Source: Ganoderma boninense (Eukaryota > Basidiomycota > Agaricomycetes > Polyporales > Polyporaceae). From it: DNA of 64,000 nucleotides. This document shows positions 11,715-23,145 of the stretch, in pieces. The first letter of the stretch is position 1. Each line of letters starts with the position of its first letter. The stretch covers positions 1,083,176 to 1,147,175 of the forward strand of contig CM035310.1 in assembly GCA_002900995.3 (NCBI GenBank), given 5' to 3'. The position numbers and the translations under genes were made by a program. The notes beneath the pieces are model-generated. The model worked only from the letters and a program-made list of their open reading frames with translations, did not search any database and was not told the DNA's origin.

Positions 11715-12255
11715 TACTTGATATGAGGTTGGAGAGAAGCTACAGATAGTAAGCGAGAAAGGTCAAGTACTCGTTCTAAGCACTGGATGAGGCCTGAGGC
11801 AGGAGATCGGGGTGAGGAAAAGTCGGTGAGGAGGAGCTGAAGATCGATGCTTGATCACGATGTCGATCTCGCTCGTGGCTGTGCAATTAACTTGTATGTA
11901 CGAAGTCAGTCGGAGCGGCCTCTTGCTCGGAGCAGAAAATCTATGTGCAAAAGATACTTGCGCAACGCAATGTTCATATAGAATACAACATAATCTCCGA
12001 TGGGCAAGGCTGCCAGTGCGAATGCTTACCACGCGGCCTAGCATTTTCATCCGTCGAGGTCGGCGCTGGTCTGCTATATGCCTCGCCGGCCCTATCCGTG
12101 CCGCGCCGATTCATGAGGCTCCTCCGACTGTCAGGCTAAGGCTCGTTTCCGCTCACTCACAGTGCATCTACCAGCAGCATCACCGAACACCGTACCAATA
12201 CTATTCCAAAGTAGGCATCGAAACATGCCGAATTAGCGGCACCGTCCTCAGGCCC
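11715..12255. other. Intergenic spacer in the F-box array
   Basis: This spacer holds the upstream region of the gene starting at 11714 and the downstream region of the gene ending at 12256. No convincing reading frame, RNA gene or repeat is visible. Confidence 0.5.
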
Positions 12256-13986
12256 CTAGTCCTCAGATTTCTGTGCATCTCGGACCCGAATTATCGCAGA
12301 CGGAAAGACCTCCTCCATCAGCCTGCGAAACTGCCCCGGAGAATCTCGGCCGCGTCCCCTTGTGCGCTGTGCCCCGGCGTAGACGACGTGGTCTACCCAG
12401 AGTTCACCCAACCAGTGTGGCACAACAGGACGGCCCATAGGCTTCGCCCCACCCCGGGCCGAACCAGAGGGATTAGAGGGCGCGGACACGGGCTCGCGCT
12501 GGACCACCACCCGCGGAATGTCGAGGCTCCGTAGGCGGGGACAGTGGCGCGCAAACGCGAAGATAGACTCGACGTCGAGGCACCGGTCTGCCCAATGGTC
12601 CTCGTCGGTGCCGATGCTGATTCTACTAATGATGGGCTTATCCTGCAGGAGGAACGTCTCGAGGTCCGGCCACGCCTGCGCGAACGCGTGGAAGTCGTCG
12701 ATGGTGTATGGCACGACGGGGCCTCGAAACTGCGCCGAGAAGTGTCGCATGGTGCGCTGGGCGAGCAGCGGCGCGACGAGCTCCGCGAGGACCATGTCGC
12801 TGCGTAGGTGGCCCAGGCCGGTGACCCCGTACGTCCAGACCTGCAGGCTGGTCCAGTCGAACGTGGTGAGACGGGGACATTTCGCGAGGAGCGTGCGGAG
12901 GTGGCCTGGCAGTTCCTCGGATACATTGCTGGCCTCCATGTGTGTCTCGGAGATGGAGAAAGCTCGGAGTTGAGGTGCATCGACATAGGCGAGCAGAATG
13001 CCAAGAGCGTCAAACTCGTAGCAGCACGCCGCGAGGGTGCGAAGGCCGGCTAGCGTGATGGGGGCATCTGGAGGTTCCCAGTCACGGGAGAGAGTGAAGC
13101 TTAAATATTCAAGGTTAGGGAGAGTAGCGAGGGGGTGAAGATGGTTGAGCTGGATGGACGTGCTGCGATCGATCTTGAGGTAGCGCAGGCGGGGATGCGA
13201 GCGAGGAAGGCATTCCAGACGTAGCCCGGGAGTCAGGTCTGATAGCTCGATTGAAAGCACCTCGAGGTTCTCAGTCGATGAGAAAGACCCCAAAAATGCT
13301 TTCTTTAACTGTCTGAAGTCCCCTTCTCTCGCTTGAGGGAAGGCGATTTTGAGTTCGTGTATCGACGGGTTCAGCAGGCGGAACATGCCTAAGTCGAGGG
13401 AACAGCGGGAACTCATACTGCGGAGAGTGGCTCCTTTCAAGCGAGGAAGAATGGGCACATTCCCAACAGCCGAAGACAGTTGGCACCAGAAGGTATCTTC
13501 CATCAGCTCCGCGGCATCGTCGATGGAGGGAACGAGAGGGTCGAGGATGATTTCTCGGACGAGTGCAGCGTATTCTTGAAATCGTAGCCAGCCTGCTTCG
13601 TGCGCGGCTGGCGTCCGGCACATTTCCTAGAAAAGACGAATCAAATCAATCAGATAAAACTAACGCGCAAGAACACGAACAGTGCGCACCATGGACTCCG
13701 GGAGCACATGCCCTGGTCGCTGAACTCTCCGTGCGATCCCCACGACACAAAGAAGGTCCTCCAACGGCTTTTGACTGTGGAGAGAGCGCCACATCACAGC
13801 CAAAGCTGGTTTTGTGAAGCTCCTATGAGTTCTCGCTAGCCGAGCTAAGGCCTTGCGTGCATATCGAGAGTCTGGGGTTTCATACAAGTAGCCGCTGGCG
13901 ATTGTAGTGTCCGAGTCGGGTGTGAGATGGGGGAGGATATGATAGAAGATATCGTGAAGGCCTCTCAAGACTGGAGCTGCTGCCAT
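12256..13986 (-). CDS. F-box/LRR protein, subfamily A
   Basis: Exon 1 (13986-13690, 99 codons) joins exon 2 (13626-12256) in phase 0 over a 63-nt intron (GTGCGC...CTAG), giving 555 aa. The F-box-like segment is GLHDIFYHILPHLTPD followed by LARTHRSFTKPALAVMWRSL. Exon 2 opens EMCRTPAAH, continues with LRRs, then LVAPLLAQRTMRHF, FRGPVVPYT, AQAWPDLETF and FARHCPRLRSL. The end is FRRLMEEVFPSAIIRV. It sits tail-to-head between two other F-box genes with spacers of about 500 bp. The role as an SCF substrate receptor is known for the family and inferred here. Confidence 0.85.
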
Positions 13987-14449
13987 GATAGTACTAGAGC
14001 GACGCCTACAAGCATCAAGTAGTGTTTGAGGAGTACTAGTGTGTAAGGAGGGTTAACGTTCTAAGTGCTTCGAGTCAAAAGGTGGAGATTGACTTTGACG
14101 ATCGATAACGGTGTGTGTGGCTGTGCGCCATGTCCAATTGCCAAGGCGATTCCGGTACCGGTACCCGTGACGAGACATGCAAGCTTGCTGCACATATCTG
14201 CTATGTAGCACAATGAAGTACTTATGTCTTTTGTTCCCGATGCATGATTGATTAATTCCAATTCCTGCTGACGTTAAAAAACCGCCCAGATAAATCTTTG
14301 GCAGGCCTTTCGCACTGCCCTTCGACTAGGTAGTAGCGGCGTCTGGATTCTACAACTGAGGCCATTCAAATCACATTAATGTAGCTGCCACCGAGAACTG
14401 CCGTCTAGAACAGGGCAGAATGTGCAGGTATCCACATGATCAACGCAGA
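13987..14449. other. Intergenic spacer in the F-box array
   Basis: AT-rich compared with the flanking genes. I see no open frame, RNA gene or repeat that I can support. Confidence 0.5.
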
Positions 14450-16348
14450 CTAGGACCGATCATACAGATTAAAAGCGAAGGTAAGCTCCGGACCCGGCGT
14501 GCACTCCGGACACCGCGTTGCAGCCTCATCCACCACGGCCCAACCCTCCTCCACCGTGAGTCTCTCCAGACGGAAGGGAGATGCGGCAAGCGGAAAGACC
14601 CCTCTCACAACGTCCGACACCCTCTCAGCCAAGTCCGCCCTTCCAGCAGGTAGCAGCACCCTCGGTACGACAAGCGTCCGCAGACCATGTTTCTCGCCAG
14701 ACCCGGGAGGCCGGCCGTCGCTGAGCGAGTCGAGTGCGAGTGGCTCCTCCGTCATCTCCATCTCCGGCAGGTGGAGCACACTCAACTTCGGACAGTTCTG
14801 GGCGAAATGCGTGAGTGCGTGGAGCGGGCCGCCGCGGATACGCTGGGGAGGGTCGGCGTCCGAGTTGTTCTGGCGGGAGCCTGAGAAGCCGAAGTAGGGC
14901 CAGACGCGCAGGTGGAACGCTTCCAGGGCGGGCAGGGCCTCCGCGACGGTGCGGAGATCCACCTCTGTGCACGCGATGTCGAAGTAGTTGGGGAACCCGA
15001 GCGCGAGGTGGCGCAGCGCGGAGAGGGCGAGGAGCGGGTGCACGATGTCTAGGAGCGACGCTGCGAAGGCGTCGTCGACGAGCGCGATGGTGAATACGAC
15101 GCAGCCGCTTGAGGGTGGGACGCGGCCGTCTTTCGCGGACACGGAGAGGCTCGTGATGGAGGGCTGTCGGGCGACGAGCGTGCGGAAACACTGGGTAGCG
15201 GCTTTTGCAACCTCAGCGGCTGGCCCGCCGTACTCCCAACCTGTGATTGAAAGCGCGTGCATCGACGGGAAGCAAGCGGTATCGAGCAAAATGCTGAGGT
15301 TGGCCCAAGTCCCCTCGACGATGAGGGTGGTGATGGATTTGAACGTGAGCGAGCGACCAGTGGCTTCGGGGAAGTCCTCCTTGTCCAGCGAGATCGACAG
15401 GTGCTGCAGGGCAGGAAGCTCTGTCAGGAGTCGCAGGCCGTCGAGATCTAACAGGGGGAGGATTTCGACATGACGCAGTTGAGCACAATGGGTCCGCAAG
15501 AGGGATCCACCGAGGATAGAAGGATGAAAGTCGAGACGAAGCTTCTCGATCTCCGGAGCAGCGCCGAAGCTCCGGTTGAATGTGGAGCGGAATTTCTTGT
15601 CGAGTTCGTACCAGCTATCTTCGTTGTTGACACTGAGATTGAGGTTGCGCACTGAAGGAGAGATGAGCGCGAAAGCTCCTGGATTGAGAGCCTTGGGGAT
15701 GAAGTGGCAGAAAGCGACCGACAGCAACCGCGGGAGGATTGGAGCGCGGTCTGTTACAGCCAACAGCCCCTCCCACATGGTGCTCCAAGCTGGGCCATTA
15801 AACACAAATAAGGTGATGGCACGGACGCGCGAGGCGTACTCCACGAATCGGGGCCAGTTTGGATGGCCACGGGGATCGTCGGCAGTCTGCAAAACCTATC
15901 GAAAGCAGGTTATATGCGGTTTTGGTATACCTCAAGATGCACAATGGAAACTCACGTATTTCAAATCATACCCTCTGAACAGCCTCCAGCGTTCCTCGTA
16001 AGCATCTACAACACCAGGAATGTAGTATCCCCCGTCGCCTCGGTAAGGCAGACAATAACGTTGAGTCTTCTCTCCGAGGTGTTCAAAGCCTTCTCGGATA
16101 CCTTCCCTCGTGGCGATTCCAAGTTCGCACAGGAGATCCGCGAGAGGCTGGTCGTCGGGTAGTCGTTTCCACAAGACATCGAGGGCAGGATCAGTGAATG
16201 CCTTGCAAGACCTTGCTGCGAACGACAGCGACTGGCGAGACTCGTAGGCTTGATCGTCGTTAGGCTGGTGGATAGGATCGAGGTAGGAAAAGACATGGCA
16301 GAGGATGTCTGGGACATCGGACAGGGAGCGAGATGTCGCGGTGGTCAT
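14450..16348 (-). CDS. F-box/LRR protein, subfamily B
   Basis: Exon 1 (16348-15956, 131 codons, ending YDLKY) joins exon 2 (15895-14450) in phase 0 over a 60-nt intron, giving 612 aa. The F-box-like start is SLSDVPDILCHVFSYLDP, followed by FAARSCKAFTDPALDVLWKRL. Exon 2 carries LRRs (NLNLSVNN, LQHLSISL, ITTLIVEGTWANLSILL, LSITGWEYGGPAAE), then LLDIVHPLLALSALRHL, FAQNCPKLSVLHLPEMEM and LRTLVVPRVLLPAGRADL. The C terminus has the pattern Cys-Pro-Glu-Cys. The paralogue at 37692-39593 has the same intron position, the same exon 1 length and clearly similar sequence. The gene probably encodes an SCF substrate adaptor; the target is unknown. Confidence 0.85.
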
Positions 16349-16542
16349 GGTGGTGTTCGACAGGATGCAGTTGACTGCGTGCGCAGCCTGAGCCCTAGCC
16401 CTGCTTATTGGTGCTGTGAGAGACGTACCAGTGCCCTAACGACGCGGGGCCCCGTAGTAGCAGCTGCCTGTGCACATAACTCAATCTCGACATAAACTCG
16501 CATCGTCGCTTCGAGTATCGCTTGAGGCCAAGCCTTGACACA

Positions 16543-16840
16543 TTACGAAATCGTCAATGCAGCTGGAGTAGGTCGGGAACTGCTAGTAGTAGTACAAAGG
16601 TCCTCTAACGGCTTTTTACTGGGGAGAGAGCGCCACAACACAACAAGAGCTGGATGCGTAAACCTAGAATGGGCCCTTGCTAAGCGATCTAGGGCCACTC
16701 GAGCAGACGTCGACTCTGGCATTTCATCGAAGGAGCCTGGCAGGGAGTGGGGATTGGTGGGTTTAGGATCCAGGCGTGAGATGAGAGAGGATATGATGTA
16801 GAATATCGTAGAAACCACTTTGGAGGGGGTTTGTTGTCAT
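16543..16840 (-). pseudogene. F-box exon 1 relic with a frameshift
   Basis: The frame opens at 16840 with MTTNPLQSGFYDILHHILSH and meets a stop right after LTPGS. In a shifted frame the remainder matches exon 1 of subfamily A: DEMPESTSARVALDRLARAH, then SRFTHPALVVLWRSL and KKPLEDL. Homology ends there; no exon 2 follows. It is a dead F-box exon just upstream of the subfamily-B gene starting at 16348. Confidence 0.75.
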
Positions 16841-16922
16841 GGATGCCAGCTACTGTAGTACTAGAAAAGTGGTTGCAAGAGTAAATAGTATTGGGAGTCG
16901 GAGAGAGAGCGTCGATAGCCGT

Positions 16923-17007
16923 CCGGGAATGGCCGAAAGTGCATCAGCAAAAGGGGGAAAGAATGGCCTTCGCTTACCACGCCGGTGGAATCCGGCCAAT
17001 CCTTACC
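16923..17007 (+). repeat. Inverted hairpin repeat, left copy
   Basis: It begins CCGGGAATGGCC and ends ATCCGGCCAATCCTTACC. The reverse complement of 18603-18678 shows the same 12-bp start and a 17/18 match to the end. The unit is also self-complementary at its ends (GGAATGGCC against GGCCAATCC), so it can fold on itself. Confidence 0.6.
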
Positions 17008-18602
17008 GGCGCTCGTCCGGGCCACGAAATATTGACAATTAGAAGTCGCTGGGATGGGGTCCTGCAGCTGATGGCCGGCCCCCATGTTATACATGAACAG
17101 CACCGGTAGAAACCTGGCATCATATAGCCTTAAGAGATAAATAATTGTCTCCCCCCATAATATGCAGTAATGTAAACATCTACATGCAAGGCTCGATCTG
17201 GCGGGATCTAGCTGACCTCTCTCGCACCCCCTGAGACTTACAATTGTACAATACTCCTTGTCGTCGATCCTTAGAGACCCATTTCGCGAATTTAAGATTC
17301 CTTCGCCGCCTGAACCATATGGTTCGGAGGTGGAGCCACCCTTCAAGTTAAGCTTCATCACGCCGGTGAGGACTCGTCGTGACATGTACTTTGCGAGCTG
17401 TGCTAATTGAGTTGGGGACCGATGTGCAGTAGTTGTGAGATATTTAAGTTCAAAGTTGTTACAATGTAAGCAATATTCCACTTGAGACTGCGATAAGAGG
17501 GGAGGGGACAGGAAGGCAACTCGGAGCATTCTGGAGGGTTCCGCGCCGAAGGGGGCAAGATTATGAGCGCCTATCTTCCCTCGGTCTAGGCACGTGCCCT
17601 TGCGTTGACTGCAAAACCCGGGCGTGTCCGAGGGTGTGTTCGACGCTCTTCTCTCCCTCTCCCACCATCTCCGAAACACCATCCTCATTTGTTGAAGTCT
17701 CGCTTGAGCTACTACCATGGTATCAATTAGATAAGTAGGACTCAGTGCACTCTAACTATAGCTATCTAGTAACCTCGAGACTTGGCGTGCAGGTTTCTTG
17801 GACCGCATATATGCGCGTCGTTGAGGCATATCGGTTCGTAATGAGTGCGATATCACATCGCCATGTTTTGTTATTCATATTTATTTGGTATGCAGTCTCT
17901 TTTAAAGTCTCCAGATTAGCACCTGCTGACCAGCATGCCGCTGGCTTCGAGGGAGACAAAGAAAATCTCACATGCTAGTGGTGAGAAGGTTCCCTGTAAT
18001 GGACATCTTCCAGTTCGCTGACGAGCCAACATTGATACCTCGCAGCAAGCCAGTTCCTCTATCCATACAGCGGTACGTCCTTCCTACCACTGAAGTTTTT
18101 ATTCAGGATTGTCCCTAATGTTCTTATGTCCCTCCGTTTGGTAGACACTGCGTGCGCGCCTTCAAGTTATAGCCTCAACGTCAAGTGTAGCTCATAGTGA
18201 CGGAGAGGTATCGCGTTATATTAGTCTCTTCGTTGCTGGGCTTAAGGACGTACACGGGTATGTATTCTCCCCGTTTGCCTGGCGCCTCCCGCAATCTCCC
18301 ACCCATTCCACTCATGTACCACATGTGGTAGCCTCCTAGACCCTTGTAGGATGTCCATTATGACGCGTTGCTGTCGAGCTAGAGTCGTTACGCTGTAGTA
18401 TTGTGTGCCCTGTACCTTGTTCTACTTATATGCGCTAGTATATAATTTATTATTTATAGTATGCTTTTAATTGAGGCTGGATGATGTGCATAGGACTATC
18501 GGGTATAGCGAGGAGTGTTCGGGCGGCCCCAGTGGTCTTGTAAGTTGCTACAGGATTACGCGCGACATACGGTAAGGCACTGCCGTGAGCCCCAACACTA
18601 AT

Positions 18603-18678
18603 GGTAAGGAATGGCCGGATCTCACGCCAGGTTTGACAAGGTATGACCGGCCTCCCCGCCACAGATGGCCATTCCCGG
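18603..18678 (-). repeat. Inverted hairpin repeat, right copy
   Basis: It begins GGTAAGGAATGGCCGGAT and ends GGCCATTCCCGG, in opposite orientation to 16923-17007. The middle parts differ in length and sequence. The pair could be the termini of one DNA element of about 1.75 kb or two separate short MITE-like units. Confidence 0.55.
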
Positions 18679-19009
18679 CCAGAGAAGTTGGAATTCCACC
18701 GTATATCGTGATCCCTTTACCAGCCCGTTGTAACATTGCCATGCATATAAAACTTGTCCATGGATGGCCATTTATCCTGCATGTTTGCTGATGTGCTGAG
18801 CAAGCGCTTGAGAGGCCGCAGCAAATACACAGCAACTTAGTTCAAGTTTACTGGCCACAAGCTTGACCAGGCCTGAATATTGAATTACGACCGCTCTCAC
18901 ATCCATATCGTGTACTAGATTACAGTATACGTTCCGAACCACTTCCAATTGATGCCAATCCGAGTTTCAGCCTCCTCCTAGTCCTAGTACCCACTGGCAA
19001 TCATACACG

Positions 19010-20847
19010 TTACAATTCCGCTCCAACTCGGTCATTGTCCTCCAATTCGTTCCACCCACCGACACGGATCGCCGCAGATGGGAACGCCTCCGCCATCAAA
19101 TACCGGAGTTGCATGATCACCTTTCGACGGCGGACCTCTCCATCCCCATCCTCACCCAGCCTGACTCGGAGCTGAGGCTGACGGCGCTGTTCTCCGGCGC
19201 CGGCGCATACGACGTGATCCACACACAGCTCACGCAGCGCGGGGTGTGGCTCTGGCGGACATCGCGCCAAGTTGGTGCCAAACGCGCCAGAGGTGAACTC
19301 CATCCTCCCGATGTGCAGCACACGAAGGCGGGGGCAGCCGCGGGCGAGCGCGAACACGCACTCGAGATCCGCCGCACACCGTGGCGCCCGCTCCCACCGC
19401 CTGCCAGTGCCGGAGGATGCGGAGCTCCCGACGCCCTTTGAGTCGCCGTAGTCATCGTCGTCCTGGTCATGAAGGCGGAGCGTCTCCAGGTCCGGCCACG
19501 CCTCCGCGATGGCGCGGAAATCGGCGAGGGTGAACGGCACGGCGGGACCGCCGGCGCTGGACTGCACCGAGAAGCCTCGCATGGTACGATGAGAGAGCAG
19601 GGGGGCGAAGAACTCTCCGAGCGAAGCCTCGGAACGCCGCCGGCTCAAGTTGCCCACCCTCCGCGTCGTGGTAGGGTCGACCGGTGTGCTTTTGGTACGC
19701 CATTCGAACGCGATGAGAGAGGGGCACTTTGCGACCAAGGTGCGGAGATGTCTCGAGAGCTCCTGAGCTGCCAGGGGAACGACGTGATTGCGATCGCGAT
19801 ACATCTTGCAGACGGAGAATGTTTGGAGTCGGGGGACTTTGACACGGTCTAGAAGGCTGCTGATGGCAGAGACCTCGTAGCAGGATACGGCAAGGGTTCG
19901 AAGCCCCGCAATTGTGATGGGACCGCGAATCGGGACCGTGACACGTTCTGAGCGACAGACGTTGGTGTGGAGGTATTTGAGGTTATGAAGAGCAGCGAGG
20001 GGCCGAAGACTGGGCTCGATGGATGATGCTCCGTTGATCAGCTTGAGGTAGCGCAGGCGGGGATGCGAGCGGGGAAGTGACTCTAGATCGACTACAAGTG
20101 CTAGATTTGGCACATCTATCGAGAGTACCTCCAGGCTCTTTATCGATGCGATACAGGTCTCGAGAGCCTTCTCGAGCGGTGTGGGCTCCCGCGGAAGTAG
20201 AGTCGCTTGAGGGAAGACGAGTCGGATATCCAGTTCACGAATAGATGAGCTCAGAAGGCACAGCACTCCGTCGTCGACAGTGAAACGGAGGATCTTCGCA
20301 TTGCGAATAGCGGCCCTTTCCAAGCGAGGAAGAACGGGCTGGGGGTGAGAGAAAGAAGACAGCTGACTCCAGAAAGTGTCTTGCAGACGTTCCGCAGGCA
20401 TGCACGGGTTGTCGGTAAGCGGATCGAGGACGATCTTCCGCACCAGAGAAGCATATTCTTGGAATCGCACCCAGCCCGCCCTGTGGGTCGCAGGCGTCCT
20501 GCGCATTTCCTACCACATATATCAGCATCATGATGAATCTCAACTTCAAAGGGAGCTAATTCACGCACCAGAGATCGCCCATCCCTTCCCGATCCCGGAG
20601 ACCTCTGCGCGATTCCGACAGTGCAAAGCAGGTGCTCCAATGGCTTTTGGCTGGGGAGGGAACGCCACAAGACCGCCAGAGCTGGTCGAGTAAAGCTGGT
20701 GTGGGACCGTGCTAGGCAGGCTAGATCCCTTCGAGCAGATCTCGAGTTAGGTGTCTCGTCGACGAAGTCGGGTCCGTCAGGATATTTGGGTGCAAGATAC
20801 AAGAGAATGAGATAGAAGACGTCGTGAAGACCGGGTTGGGGAAACAT
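19010..20847 (-). CDS. F-box/LRR protein, subfamily A
   Basis: I choose the ATG at 20847 (MFPQPGLHDVFYLILLYLAP) because it aligns with the starts of sister genes, although the frame is open further upstream. Exon 1 (20847-20569, 93 codons) joins exon 2 (20509-19010) in phase 0 over a 59-nt intron (GTGCGT...GTAG), giving 592 aa. The F-box-like region ends LARSHTSFTRPALAVLWRSL. Exon 2 opens EMRRTPATH, then LRRs, FFAPLLSHRTMRGFSV, FRAIAEAWPDLETLRL and LARGCPRLRVLHI. The C terminus is longer than in its sisters, with an Arg/Glu-rich insert before MAEAFPSAAIRVGG. Probably an SCF substrate receptor. Confidence 0.85.
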
Positions 20848-21109
20848 CGCTGCGTCCAAGTCGAAAGGATAGAGATTGGTTATACTGTTCGGCAGGCGGA
20901 CCAAGATGGAGGAGGATAACCATCAGCATCGTGGCTATCCAGCGCATGCGTGCTGCGGCGATGCAGGGCGATGCTCGTCCACTCTGCCCGTAGCGCTCCG
21001 ATGTGGTAGAGCCGTTCGCACGTGGTGGAAAGTTCCGCCACTGAAATCGATTCTGAGCGACACAGAAGCAAAAGCAACATTGATTGGCCGCTCACAATGC
21101 CAATATCAA

Positions 21110-21735
21110 TCAACTGCTGCAGAACTCAAAACGTCGACATCCGAATCCAATTGAACCCCCACATTCACCCGGAACACGAATGTTCGCAAACGGAAACACG
21201 GTCTTCGCGGACCGCCTCCACGCGTGGCCCCCTCGACTCTCGAGCGCCCTCACAATCCGCAGGTCGCGCAGACCATGAGGTGCGTCGTGACCCTGGAACG
21301 ATGATCCCTCGACGGTGGCCTTGGTCGAATGGTGGGCGAGCTCCGCGTCGAGAACGTGGAGACTTCGCAGGCGGGTACAACAGCGCGCGAACGCGAGGGG
21401 GGGGATCGAGGTGCACATATTGGTCGGTGGTGAGGTCGTCGCTGCCGTCGTGCAGGTGGAAGGACTCGAGGTCCCCTCGCAATCCGACGGAAGTCGACGG
21501 GGGTGTATCGCACCGTGGGGCAGTTGAAGCGGGCGGAGAAGCTCCGGAGGGTGGGGTGGGACAGGAAAGGGTTGACGACGGCGAACTCGAGACTTTGGAA
21601 GACGGCGAGAAGCGTCAGACGGGAGGGTTACGCTGGAATGTTTATAGGAGGTGTCGAGTACCCCAAGGTCGGTGGCGAGGTGGGAGATGAACATCATGGA
21701 AGATGTCTTGAAAGCCCGCCTAGGGAACTCATTGG
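21110..21735 (-). pseudogene. F-box/LRR relic, subfamily A
   Basis: A short start (FQDIFHDVHL, similar to LHDIFYHIL of intact copies) jumps directly to central and C-terminal blocks. These are LEFAVVNPFLSHPTLRSF and VRYTPVDFR in one frame, then FARCCTRLRSLHV and LRDLRIVRAL, ending with KTVFPFANIRV. A large internal deletion and frameshifts make it non-coding. Confidence 0.7.
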
Positions 21736-21991
21736 TTGCCCTGACGGAATTGAGGATTAGCAGGACATAGCAGCAGTTACAAAGAAGGTATGAAGAGAGT
21801 GGTCACGGTGTGCGTACCTTTGGTAGATTCCGACAGTACTGCTGGTAAATGTAGGAATTGAAATCGGTATAGGCTTCCTCGCATGATGCGCAGTTTCCGT
21901 CGCGGGGGGAGGGGGGCGAGTCCCAATATTGCCCTAGCCACGCTCGACAAGGCACACGCACACACCATGGTCCATGAGATGGACCCCAAGA

Positions 21992-22640
21992 CTAGAACAT
22001 CAGCACCTCGAGCACCTTGAAACCCTTATCCTCCACCTCTCGAATGCCAAGTCCCTCCAGCAGGGACACGGTCGCGGCGAATTGAGAGCCTTCGCCCACC
22101 TCCCCCGACACCTTCCCTACCAAGTTCGTCTTGCCAGCATGTAGCAGTTCCAACTTCCCTCTGAAGGACGAGCATATGTGGACCATGCGACCGAGCGGTG
22201 AGCAGTGCATGTGTCTCTACTGTCGCCTCAGGCTACTCCTGCGAATAGGACTGTGTAACCGGGTGACGCGGAGCAGACGGGTGCAGCAGTTCTTCGCAGA
22301 GTGGGCGAGCGCATCGAATGCGGGCCGCCCCCCACCGTCGACAAGGCCGCCTAAGTCTTTGGTAGTGATACTGAAGTTGCACCAGGCACACCGGCGACAG
22401 ACCACATCCACGGCGGCGCGCAGTTCTGCAAGCGAGGAGGGAAACGTCCAGGAAGCTGGGGAATGAGAGAAAAGTTTTCGATCCGGGGCGCCAAGAGAGA
22501 CGTGGACTAGGGACACGACGCTGAGGAGAAGCCCTCCGACGTTCTTCTTGACCAGCACGATTCCAGTTGGATTGAAGGGTATGGAAGGACAAGGAGGATG
22601 GCAAGAAGGATGAGGCGGGACAGCGCGCTTTTCGCTTGTT
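21992..22640 (-). pseudogene. F-box/LRR relic, subfamily B C-terminal half
   Basis: Minus-strand pieces match the end of the subfamily-B protein. LLLSVVSLVHVSLGAPDRKL aligns with the LLDIVHPLLALSALRHL region. GGRPAFDALAHSAKNC aligns with GGPLHALTHFAQNC. LLHAGKTNLVGKVSGEVGEG aligns with LLPAGRADLAERVSDVVRG. Frames differ between the pieces. A CTC microsatellite lies immediately upstream at 22676-22784. Confidence 0.6.
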
Positions 22641-22675
22641 ATGTCGTGTGAACGGGAACGGCCGTCCCGGTCTCC

Positions 22676-22784
22676 GTCTCCTCCTCCTCCTCCTCTCCTC
22701 CTCCTCCTCCTCCTCCTCCTCCTCCTCCTCCTCCTCCTCCTCTTCCTCTCCTCCTCCTCTTCCACCACCACCACCTTCTCCTCC
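22676..22784. repeat. (CTC)n microsatellite
   Basis: Nearly uninterrupted CTC triplets with a few CT or TTC interruptions, followed by a short CCA run. It yields artificial poly-Arg, poly-Gly or poly-Leu frames and should be length-polymorphic between strains. Confidence 0.95.
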
Positions 22785-23145
22785 GCCGTCGACGCCGCTC
22801 CAGAGCCCGAGGTGATCGCGAACGCCGCGTCATCCAAAATCTGGTAAAGTGCAGACAGGACCCACTCGCTAACAAGTTCCCTGGAACTTGACCAAAAGTT
22901 TAAACTTATTCAAGGCGCATGTCACTAAGTTCTTCAGTTCCGATAATGGCTGATGTCATTAAGTCGTCCATATATCCGACTTCAAAATCAACGCATACAG
23001 TACTAAATCATTAATGGCGACAGCTCAATGACTGCTAGCGCGGAACCATGTCCTGATGAGCTCAAACCGTCGTCTCATCATGTGGTAGTATTAACTGACA
23101 AAATTACATGTCTGCAGGCATATGTTCTCGGAGTCACGCTGAGAA

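Larger units (their letters stand above)
16841..19009. other. 2.2-kb gene-poor spacer bracketed by inverted hairpin repeats
   Basis: No recognisable gene. A 285-codon minus-strand frame (17718-16861) starts with ATG, but it has no familiar motif and runs through the repeat at 16923-17007, so I treat it as chance. The region is AT-richer than the genes, with a TATA/TTTA-rich stretch near 18420-18470. Two related inverted sequences lie near its ends. Confidence 0.5.

Noticed and set aside
16861..17718. 285-codon minus-strand frame starting with ATG
   Set aside because: No motif, no family resemblance and no splice structure; it runs through a hairpin repeat, so it is more likely chance than a gene.
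18001..18600. Possible gene in the AT-rich spacer
   Set aside because: No frame above 60 codons with any motif; stops are dense in all frames.
22217..22875. Frames rich in Arg, Gly or Leu runs
   Set aside because: Produced by translating the CTC microsatellite; the flanking parts belong to an F-box relic in another frame.
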